Of a stretch of DNA of 64,000 nt, positions 8,755 to 16,784 are shown in pieces (the first letter of the stretch is position 1; each line of letters begins with the position of its first letter). This stretch comes from Natronorubrum bangense. Its GTDB lineage: Archaea > Halobacteriota > Halobacteria > Halobacteriales > Natrialbaceae. The notes under the pieces were generated by a model that saw only the letters and a program-made list of their open reading frames with translations, had not been told where the DNA came from and did no database searches. The position numbers were made by a program, and so were the translations under genes. The stretch lies in assembly GCF_004799645.1 (NCBI RefSeq), contig NZ_CP031308.1, positions 62,001 to 126,000 on the forward strand. The letters run 5' to 3'.

Positions 8755-9315
8755 TGTAGCGATCTCTGGGGGACTTGATCGTCTGAAATTTGATCGGTGC
8801 AGAATTCGGTTAAAAGCCTAGTCACGGCCCAGTATCGCGATTCTAAGAGTGGCATATTCGAGTCGTTCAGCGTTTCAATCGGATTCCTTATCAGTTTGTG
8901 GGTTGGGCAGACCAATTCAGTCTGCTAAACCCACACCAGATCTTATGTGAATATGCCTGTTGGGAATAAACTCTATAACGCTATACTTAATCAGCAACAA
9001 ATCTGTTTTCCTTGAAGCAACAGTATTGTCTCGGAGTACTATTCCAGATAGATTCATAGTGTTAGATATGCCCGTCGTCTTCGAAAATCCCCAGCCGTCG
9101 GATGTTTTGGGCGCCAACACGAATGGACGGAAGATTCTTCGATTCCTCGCAGAAACTTTCGTAGCGTCGGTATATATCCCGTGAATGAGTTAAAGACGTA
9201 CTGTAGGAGCTCGCCCAACCAAGCTGATGCCAATTGTTTGGTAAGCATTTAGCGCCGAATTGGGAAATTATATCAGCACAACATGACATAGGATATCATA
9301 ACTCACCTATTACCA
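8755..9315. other. intergenic region with a strong inverted repeat, no gene seen
   Basis: This 561-base gap separates the divergent recombinase and nitrilase genes. It is more A/T-rich than its surroundings. It contains an imperfect inverted repeat at 8898-8934 and A/T-rich stretches near 9265 and 9290 that could be promoters for the nitrilase operon. A few short open frames occur, but none has convincing codon use or a recognisable product. No tRNA or attachment-site duplication was found. Confidence 0.6.
8898..8934. repeat. inverted repeat, 15-base arms, 7-base loop
   Basis: The arms GTGGGTTGGGCAGAC and GTCTGCTAAACCCAC pair at 13 of 15 positions, with one of the mismatches able to form a G-U pair in RNA, around the loop CAATTCA. 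It lies upstream of both flanking genes, so it is not an ordinary terminator. It could be an operator, part of a small RNA, or the relic of a mobile element end. Confidence 0.5.
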
Positions 9316-11049
9316 ATGTCTGAATCCGACCGAATTCGTGAGGCTGGAAGAATTCTCACTGAATTTGATACTGAGCGGTATGAGGTATTTGCAGAGGACG
9401 ACTCGCAAAACATCGTTACGATTTGGCAACCACGCGGCAGGGTGGAAGACATCACTGTCTTTCCGAAACCAGTCGGTATGCACTCGAAGGCCGAATCGTT
9501 CCTCCAGCGGGCGTCCGAAGAGGATGCCCACCTCGCAGCAGCGCCGGAGTGGGCCTACAATATCGATTGGATTGAGGATCATGATGACTTCCTCTTTGCG
9601 GATACGGGTCCACTATTTGTCCTTGGGTGCGCCCCCGTTCAAGTAGACGAAATGGAGACCCGGCTCGCCGAATTGAATGAGGAGTACGACTGCTATTCGG
9701 CGGAAGGTGAAACTGATGGGAGCCCCGCCGTGCCAGACGAACCGGGAGAATTCGTCACACCGACAATCATTCCAATAGCTGCGAATGCAAGGCGTGGTGA
9801 GGGCAAAGACGCGTTATTTGTCCAATTTAAGAACAAGCACATGAGCAGCCGTGCGAATGATGTCGAGCTAAAGAGGCTCTGTGAGGGCACAAAGATCTGG
9901 GGCTTCCGCTTTTTGCGCGGTGCTGCCGTTGTTCCGTGGACATGCTCTGATGTAATGCAGAGGGAACTCAAAAATGAGGTTCTTACATTCTGCCAAGACG
10001 GTCCCTCGTATTCTGTCCATGTCCAATGCAACCCCGATCCATTCAACAAATCGTGGGTCAACTATCGAAAGGAACTCTTTGAGACGGAAGCTCAGGTGTC
10101 GTGTATCGTCGCAAACTGGGGGAGTGTGCCACCGATCGGCCCCTTTGGCTATTCCGGGATCTACACTACAACAGATGATTCAACTACGCTAGAGTCAGAG
10201 TACAACGACTCATACGAGCGAGGAGGGTTGGTAGCGACTCAGCCGGACATCGGGTGTGAGTATCTCTGCCTCATCCCGGATGACATCGTAAGTACAGTCA
10301 TATTCCGACGAAAAACAAACCACGGAACGCCCAGTGGGTCGGCGATGATGGCTGATCTCAAAGTCTCAACGACAGCTGTCTTCGATACAGCTACAGATGA
10401 GTACCAACACAAAAATCCGGTCTATCCGGCGCCTGAACCGGATCCCTGCAAAGAGTGGCGAGAGCAGCTTAACACGACCCCACTCAACCGAGAGCTGTTG
10501 ACCGCACTCCTTCGCGCAGAAATCGAAGCGGGCAGTCTCCCAGAACAATTTCCCACCAACCAGAAAGTTTCTTGGGAATCTGTTGAATCCCTCAACGGCG
10601 AGATGTCTGAAGAATTAGGACATCTCCTGGAGAATCACCCACGCCGACGTGGTGCCGGTGAGATAACGCCGAGCACGAGAGATGCGCCTGAAACAATTGC
10701 CGAACGGCTAATGGAAGCACTCTCATTTGCAGAGGATGAAGCCGATATTGTCCTCAAGAACGCCTTCGACCGAACCGACGTTCCGGTCAACGCAGAATAT
10801 CGGGTTGAACAGGTTCCCATCTGTTTGACGACGCTTCCCAACTCAACACCTAACAGTGAGATCGACCGAGCTCGCTGGTTCGTAGAGTGGTTGCGAGTAG
10901 ACGGAGTCAACTTCAAACCAGTTGCGCTGACTTCTAATTTCAGTTCCAGTAAAGTCAAGACATTGGCCGGATATGAGGACGTCTCTAATATGGTTCGTAA
11001 TCCAGAGCGAGTCGATGCAACCGATGGATTGGAGGAGATCACGCTATGA
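9316..11049 (+). CDS. nitrilase-fold (carbon-nitrogen hydrolase-like) protein with extra C-terminal domain
   Basis: The first 330 residues resemble the carbon-nitrogen hydrolase fold. A Glu in AAAPEWAYN (E78), a Lys in FVQFKNKHM (K172 or K174) and a Cys in VVPWTCSDVM (C210) match the order of the Glu-Lys-Cys triad of nitrilases and amidases, which cleave or transfer C-N bonds. A C-terminal half of about 240 residues, rich in charged helices, is unrecognised. The stop overlaps the start of the SMC-like ATPase (ATGA), so the two are translationally coupled and probably act together. A nitrilase coupled to an SMC ATPase and near nuclease-helicase genes suggests an enzyme that makes or destroys a nucleotide or peptide signal, or modifies a partner. 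That role is inference. The triad was assigned by eye. Confidence 0.65.
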   Translation: MSESDRIREAGRILTEFDTERYEVFAEDDSQNIVTIWQPRGRVEDITVFPKPVGMHSKAESFLQRASEEDAHLAAAPEWAYNIDWIEDHDDFLFADTGPLFVLGCAPVQVDEMETRLAELNEEYDCYSAEGETDGSPAVPDEPGEFVTPTIIPIAANARRGEGKDALFVQFKNKHMSSRANDVELKRLCEGTKIWGFRFLRGAAVVPWTCSDVMQRELKNEVLTFCQDGPSYSVHVQCNPDPFNKSWVNYRKELFETEAQVSCIVANWGSVPPIGPFGYSGIYTTTDDSTTLESEYNDSYERGGLVATQPDIGCEYLCLIPDDIVSTVIFRRKTNHGTPSGSAMMADLKVSTTAVFDTATDEYQHKNPVYPAPEPDPCKEWREQLNTTPLNRELLTALLRAEIEAGSLPEQFPTNQKVSWESVESLNGEMSEELGHLLENHPRRRGAGEITPSTRDAPETIAERLMEALSFAEDEADIVLKNAFDRTDVPVNAEYRVEQVPICLTTLPNSTPNSEIDRARWFVEWLRVDGVNFKPVALTSNFSSSKVKTLAGYEDVSNMVRNPERVDATDGLEEITL

Positions 11050-14009
11050 ACGGATACAATCGCCTTGAACGGCTATACGATGAAGAACACGTAGAACAGG
11101 TAGAGGGTTCGGACGAACTTTACAAAATCACACATCCTCGAAGAGGGTACGATGACGAGACGATCCTTGTTCGGTTTATACAACCAGATGATGACTTGGA
11201 CGAGCTCGAAACGGAAGACAACCGTCAGCTCGAGGTTCTGTTCTATGATAATGAAATTCCGAACCAGTGGAATATCCAGCTCTTCTGGGCATATCCCGAA
11301 GAGATGGATATAGACGAATCAAGGCGTACAACGTTCGAGTCTAATACGCGATTTGCGATACGACGTTTTGTCGCTATCGACTCGTTGGATGCGTTTCTGC
11401 AACCGCTCCAAACAGTCATTCGAGATCTCGAATCGATGGAAGTCGAGTTCAACCGGGGGGAACTTATCCAGGAGATTCTCGAAGCAGATCTGGGGCTTCT
11501 CTTTGAGACCGACTCAACCAACCGGGATGAGCGGCTTGAAAAACTACGCAAAGGAAGTGATTTGGAGGCTGGACCCACGAAACCGAATTTGCCGAAGGGA
11601 CCTGGGGGAATCATTGACTCAGTAGAATTGGGGCCAGACTTCCGCCGGCCAGCTAGCAAGAGAACGCTGGATGCAAAGCCGTTCACACTTCTCTACGGAC
11701 GGAATGGGAGTGGCAAGACTAGTCTTCTTGATGCGGCCACGCTTGGAATGGTTGGGCAAGTCCGAGGTGAGACTACTCAGCGGAGCTGGAAATATCGTGA
11801 CTTGAATGTGACCCTCACAGGCAACGGAGACGGACCGGTCCGGCTTTCGAATGACACGTCCGACGTGGCTGATCGGATCAGCGCTTGGTACGGCTTTCGA
11901 CCAGAGGGTAAGGCAACACGTCACACCGAGTTCTATCATGTGAATTACCACGAGGCAGGGTCGACTACGCGACTCGCAGAACTCGATACGGACCTGGATA
12001 TTGAACAAACAATCCGGCGTTCGTTGTACGGTGAGCAGTTGTCGAAGGCCCGTAGTGAAAAAAGAGAGTTGGTAAAAGAAGCCGGTAGCCGGATTGAACA
12101 GGAAGAAAAGCGGATTGCGGAATTGACTGCCGAAATCAGAGAACTGGAGAATAAGGCTGATCGAGCAGAGAACTTGTTTTCTACTGCGCGGACAGCTCGC
12201 GAAGAACTATCGCCAGGGATGAGAGAACTCATTCCGAATCCTCCGTCGCGCCGCCATGACGACGAAGGAAGTGGGGACTCCAACGAAGAGTGGGTCGATA
12301 CCTGGACAACCTGGGGTGAACGAGTTGCTAGACTTGACGAGAGCCTTAAGAGTGCGGGCCTGAGCAGCGATGAGCCAAAGACGCCTGAAACGTTAGCATC
12401 CGAGCTGGCCACCGAGAGAAACCGAACAGAAACAGCGATTGACAAGCTTGAGGATATTGAAGAGTGGCAAAATAGGCAGAAGCAGCTAAGGGAACTTCAG
12501 AAAGAACTTAATAGTACACGCTGGGGAGAAGCACCGCCAACTGTCACATTCGTTGCAACCATCCTCTCAACTGAAGAATTCGAGATTTCAGATCTCCGCG
12601 CCATAGAGAAGGCACTCTCTGATGAAGGTCCTGAGTCAGAGGAGTCGCTCGAAAAATGGCGAACACGGGTAACGGCTGTTCTCAAGGAGGAGCTCGAAAG
12701 ACTCTCTGACAAGAGAGAGGCGATTCGAGAGATTTCTGACCTCCAGGAGAGGCGTGAGGAGCTCTTAGACGAGATCCGCTCACAGACCGAGGAGTATCTT
12801 GATATTACTGACGAGGTTGCACACTGTCCAGCCTGTTATGTCGAGCAAACAGAAGCGTCGATTCGAAATCGAGAGCAGCCAGAGGGTCTTCTTTCTTCGG
12901 AATCGGGAGTCCCCGATCAGTTACAAGCGGATATCGAACACATTGAAAATGCACTCGAAGTTCTGGACCGACCCACTTGGGAATTGGTAACTGACAAATT
13001 CGGGACCCAATTTGGTGATTTTTGTCGTGCTGAAGACTTCTGGGGAGTGTTTGAACGAACAAGTTTTGAATCTCTACCAAGCGTGTCCGACGCTCACGTC
13101 ATCAGGTTTGGTGAGGCGATCCGACAAAACCCACTCTGGAATCTTAGCAGTGGAGAAGCTATTGAATTAGTGGGGCATAGACATCAGAAAGCCACAGAGA
13201 AGTTGGAGTCACTGGAGAAATCCGTCGAAGACTTCGCTAGACCGATTGATGACGTTCAGAAAGCCATTCAGCGACTAAAAGATCGGCGTATAAAGCTTGA
13301 CGCTGGCATTCAAATCCTCGAGGATCACGCAATCGGAGAACACCAACAGAACGAGTTTCGTGTGGCGGCTGATCGAACAGTGCTGCACACCGCCAAGTCG
13401 GAGTTCCAAAGCGATGCGGTCGTAGTTGAGTCGGTCGCGCAGATCAACGAGCAAATCGAGAAAAAGCAAACTGATCTGGATCATCATCAACACAGGAAGG
13501 AAGGTTATGAAGACGGCATTGAGCGATTACAAACCGTCTTCGACAAAGCGGGAGGTGACGAGAATCTCACAGCATACGTCCGGGAACATATGTCGGCAAT
13601 AACGACGCTGTTTCAGGCGTTCCAACGCCCGTATCAATTCAATGAGGTGCAACTCAATGACGACGACGAAGTTCGTGTGATTCGCCGGGGGCAGGATGAC
13701 CCGAAGCCAGAGCCGATCACTGATATGAGTTCAGGCCAACGGGCTGCCTTAGCACTCGCAATCTTCGTGACGAACAATCTCACCCATGCACATGCGCCGC
13801 CAGTGATGCTGCTGGATGAGCCGTTCGCACATCTGGACGATATTAACACGATTTCATTCTTCAACTTGCTCATTGAGCTGGCAACACGCCGAGATGGTGA
13901 GCAAGACCGACAAGTGATCTTCGCGACTGCAAATGAGGACATTGCAGACCTGTTGGAGCGGAAGATTGGTGACTCGCCCAAATTTGACCGGACCCCCATT
14001 GAGGGATAG
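11046..14009 (+). CDS. SMC/Rad50-like AAA ATPase with CxxC hook
   Basis: The protein has 987 residues. A unique N-terminal domain of about 200 residues precedes Walker A LLYGRNGSGKTS (P-loop about 218-225). Two long charged coiled-coil arms (roughly 320-580 and 630-860) flank a CPAC motif near residue 593, comparable to a Rad50 zinc hook, although only one CxxC is seen per chain, so two chains would be needed to bind a metal. The ABC signature SSGQRAALALA lies near 895 and Walker B VMLLDEPFAHLDD near 918-930. SMC/RecN/Rad50-type ATPases sense DNA ends or structures. The N-terminal extension and the overlap with the nitrilase gene set it apart from housekeeping Rad50. A nuclease partner of the Mre11 type is absent next to it; the AddAB-like pair follows after 186 bases. 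Confidence 0.8.
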   Translation: MNGYNRLERLYDEEHVEQVEGSDELYKITHPRRGYDDETILVRFIQPDDDLDELETEDNRQLEVLFYDNEIPNQWNIQLFWAYPEEMDIDESRRTTFESNTRFAIRRFVAIDSLDAFLQPLQTVIRDLESMEVEFNRGELIQEILEADLGLLFETDSTNRDERLEKLRKGSDLEAGPTKPNLPKGPGGIIDSVELGPDFRRPASKRTLDAKPFTLLYGRNGSGKTSLLDAATLGMVGQVRGETTQRSWKYRDLNVTLTGNGDGPVRLSNDTSDVADRISAWYGFRPEGKATRHTEFYHVNYHEAGSTTRLAELDTDLDIEQTIRRSLYGEQLSKARSEKRELVKEAGSRIEQEEKRIAELTAEIRELENKADRAENLFSTARTAREELSPGMRELIPNPPSRRHDDEGSGDSNEEWVDTWTTWGERVARLDESLKSAGLSSDEPKTPETLASELATERNRTETAIDKLEDIEEWQNRQKQLRELQKELNSTRWGEAPPTVTFVATILSTEEFEISDLRAIEKALSDEGPESEESLEKWRTRVTAVLKEELERLSDKREAIREISDLQERREELLDEIRSQTEEYLDITDEVAHCPACYVEQTEASIRNREQPEGLLSSESGVPDQLQADIEHIENALEVLDRPTWELVTDKFGTQFGDFCRAEDFWGVFERTSFESLPSVSDAHVIRFGEAIRQNPLWNLSSGEAIELVGHRHQKATEKLESLEKSVEDFARPIDDVQKAIQRLKDRRIKLDAGIQILEDHAIGEHQQNEFRVAADRTVLHTAKSEFQSDAVVVESVAQINEQIEKKQTDLDHHQHRKEGYEDGIERLQTVFDKAGGDENLTAYVREHMSAITTLFQAFQRPYQFNEVQLNDDDEVRVIRRGQDDPKPEPITDMSSGQRAALALAIFVTNNLTHAHAPPVMLLDEPFAHLDDINTISFFNLLIELATRRDGEQDRQVIFATANEDIADLLERKIGDSPKFDRTPIEG

Positions 14010-14195
14010 GCTCCGGTATCGATTATCCTTGTTACCCTCTGGACACTGAGCCTGCGCACGTGTTTTGTACTCCCACTACCTCACCAGGGCCGATTTTGTG
14101 CATTTCTCAGAGGCTATGGTGTTTCTGTGCTGATTCTAGTTTGAGTCGGCTGTTCCGACGACACATTTTTGGAACTCACCTGAGTCTGATAGTCC

Positions 14196-16784
14196 GTGCC
14201 AATTACACGAGCGAAGTCTATCGACTCTCTATACGAGGAATGCAAGGATTCCGACCTTGTGCTCGTGCCGGATGCGCCGATGGCGAGCGCCCTGAACCGG
14301 CGTCTTGACCAACCCCACTTCGGGCCGTTCGCGATCACACCACGGCGCCTGGCTGCCCGGCGCCGAGAACAGGCCGAGGATCGACTCGCATTTCTCGAAA
14401 TCATTCAAACGACTGATCTCAACTGGAAGGAGGCGTCCTATGCGGTCGGGAACATCCTCCAGTGCTGGGAGTACCAGGGGACGGCTGACGCGATTCTGGA
14501 TTACGAGCAGTTCGCGACGACGGCAACGCACACCGCTGTCGACTGCATAGCAGAGATGGACACGACGTCTAACCGTCTCACTGAGTACAGTATCGAAGCC
14601 GACACGTCGGTCGCTGTCGTTGGCTTCAAGCAATTTACCGAACTCGAACGTTCGATTCTTCCCCCAGACTACGAGACGGTTGACCCATTCACCGAGGAGT
14701 CATTCGATCATCCACCCTTCCGAATTCTCGACTCACCGGCCGCAATCGTCGACGCGGTCCTCGATACGGTCACACCGGAGAACGCCGACGACGTGGCTGT
14801 CGTCCTCGATGCAGCCAGTCAGTATTCCTCGCTGATTGAGTCGGCGTTGGAAGCTGCAGAGATTCCATACTACGGTGGTCCGGGGTTCAATGACGATGCC
14901 CGTCACCGCGCATTCCTACAGCTCCTTCGAAGTGCCCACGCTGGCCGGGATACGCGAGTAGGCGACGTTCGACCACTCCTGACCCAGCTCGGGATGCCTG
15001 TCGACGTCGAGCACGACGAGAAGCGTCTCTACGACCTTGATCGTCCGGAAGTAGACTGGATCCTTGAGTTCCGTGATAAGATCCGTTCCCGCACATTCGA
15101 GGAGGCCATCGGCGAATACGAAGCAGTCACGGACGCCTCTATCGACGCCTTCAGAGAGGAACTCGCGACGCTCGGCCTCCTTGACGACGCCGTCACCGAA
15201 CCGGCAGTTGACCGTCTCGAGTTCTATCTACAGTCGTACGAAGTGCCTGTAGATCGGGAGAACGAAGGTGTCCTATTGGCAGATGCAAAGTCGGCTGCTC
15301 ACGTCGACCGCGCCGTCGTGTTCTATCTCGCTCTCGACGAAGGTTGGACACATTCGTCGCCTCGTCGCCCGTGGGTCGACCGAGATCAGGAGTTCGAGCG
15401 GAACATCCGACAGTTCCAACTCCTCCTGCAGAACGGTGTCGACCAGTACTACCTCGTGCAGGACACCGACGGTGGAACGCCCGTTACCCCGTGCCTATAC
15501 TTTGAGGAACTGTTAGACGAGGAGTTCGACCGATTCAGTGACTTGGACTCACTGCGGCACTCGCGGGCGTCTCGAACGACACAGGACGGATTCGAAAAAG
15601 AACCACTCGATGTCTCCCCCGAGGAGGTCACCGCACTCAGCCAGTCGAGCCTGAACACCTACGTAAACTCCCCCCGCGATTACTTCTTCAGTCGACTCGT
15701 GGACAACCCGGACAAGGATCACTTTAGGGAAGGGAACCTGTTCCACGACTTCGCGGAGTTCTATGTCTCGCATCCGGACGCCATCACGTCTGATACACTC
15801 GACGATGTAGCCGCAGCCATTCTCGACGAAGTCGACCCGTTCCTCCGGGGCGTCGACCGGGAGGTTCGGCTCACCAAGTACCGTGTCGGCCTCCAGACCA
15901 TCGTTGAATTCTTGAATGCAGACTCCCCTCACGGTGACGCTCTGGTGACGCCTGACGGTGGTCGGGGAGAGAACTTCTTCGCCGAGTATTACGACCGCCC
16001 CATCGATGCGTCGCACACCGAACGCTGGTTCGAGAACACTGATCTCGGGTTGAAGGGCAAGATCGACCTCGTTCACAGCCCGACCCGACTCCTCGACTAC
16101 AAGAGTGGCTCAAAGAAGTCAGCATACTCGATTGTAAAGCATTCAGCGCTTGATCCACCGAGCGACAAACCGAACTTCCAGGCGTTGCTGTATCTCGCTC
16201 ACCAGCGAACTGAGCACCCGGATGAGGAACTGCGATTCACGTTCTTCCACTTCCTCGAAACGCTTGATGATGTGGTGACTGGGAATGATTCTCTCGAAGA
16301 CTGCCTCACTACGGTGACCTACTATCCAGTCACCTTCGAGGAATACATCGCGAGCCCAGATGTCTTCACCGAACTGCAGGAAGACGCCGCGAACGACTGT
16401 AATAAGACCTTCTCGAAGTCGACGTACGAGATCTACCGGGCTGTGTTGGATACGTACGAGTTCCCGGACACCAGCGACAGCGACGAACTCATCGACTCGG
16501 AATTCGGCGACGCACTCACCGAGCGATTGGTTGCTGATGTCGGAGACTACAAGTACGTGAAAAAGGGCTGTAAGCAGGCACTGCGACACTTGCTCCGTAT
16601 TCGCAACCAGAACTATTTCACCGGCGATGTGGATGCATTCGAGCAGTTTGTCCAAGATCGCCTTTCGGAGTTGAACGACCGTCGTGCCGGTGATGAGCGC
16701 CTCCCGGTTCAGGGACTCGGCGGCGATCCAAACTATCGGTACGTGGACAACCGAGACTGCATCCTGGAGGGTGGTTCGCGATGA
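14196..16784 (+). CDS. AddB/RexB-like PD-(D/E)XK nuclease protein
   Basis: The protein has 862 residues starting at GTG 14196. The first 500 residues look like an inactivated superfamily I helicase scaffold, as in AddB/RexB and Cas4-related proteins (no intact Walker A is visible). The C-terminal third carries a PD-(D/E)XK nuclease: His in GNLFHDFAEF (about 515), Asp in LKGKIDLVHS (about 623) and the DYKSG box near 635. A helper Gln in NFQALLYLAHQ follows, as usual for the RecB nuclease family. Its stop overlaps the start of the helicase gene (ATGA), so the two should form an AddAB-like complex that unwinds and degrades DNA ends. It is not clearly a housekeeping gene, given its accessory setting. 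A T-rich element at about 14163-14172 may be its promoter. Confidence 0.75.
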   Translation: MPITRAKSIDSLYEECKDSDLVLVPDAPMASALNRRLDQPHFGPFAITPRRLAARRREQAEDRLAFLEIIQTTDLNWKEASYAVGNILQCWEYQGTADAILDYEQFATTATHTAVDCIAEMDTTSNRLTEYSIEADTSVAVVGFKQFTELERSILPPDYETVDPFTEESFDHPPFRILDSPAAIVDAVLDTVTPENADDVAVVLDAASQYSSLIESALEAAEIPYYGGPGFNDDARHRAFLQLLRSAHAGRDTRVGDVRPLLTQLGMPVDVEHDEKRLYDLDRPEVDWILEFRDKIRSRTFEEAIGEYEAVTDASIDAFREELATLGLLDDAVTEPAVDRLEFYLQSYEVPVDRENEGVLLADAKSAAHVDRAVVFYLALDEGWTHSSPRRPWVDRDQEFERNIRQFQLLLQNGVDQYYLVQDTDGGTPVTPCLYFEELLDEEFDRFSDLDSLRHSRASRTTQDGFEKEPLDVSPEEVTALSQSSLNTYVNSPRDYFFSRLVDNPDKDHFREGNLFHDFAEFYVSHPDAITSDTLDDVAAAILDEVDPFLRGVDREVRLTKYRVGLQTIVEFLNADSPHGDALVTPDGGRGENFFAEYYDRPIDASHTERWFENTDLGLKGKIDLVHSPTRLLDYKSGSKKSAYSIVKHSALDPPSDKPNFQALLYLAHQRTEHPDEELRFTFFHFLETLDDVVTGNDSLEDCLTTVTYYPVTFEEYIASPDVFTELQEDAANDCNKTFSKSTYEIYRAVLDTYEFPDTSDSDELIDSEFGDALTERLVADVGDYKYVKKGCKQALRHLLRIRNQNYFTGDVDAFEQFVQDRLSELNDRRAGDERLPVQGLGGDPNYRYVDNRDCILEGGSR

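Noticed and set aside
8960..9184. 74-codon plus-strand frame in the intergenic region
   Set aside because: There is no recognisable motif, no promoter at a sensible distance, and A/T-rich start region; part of it reads equally well on the other strand.
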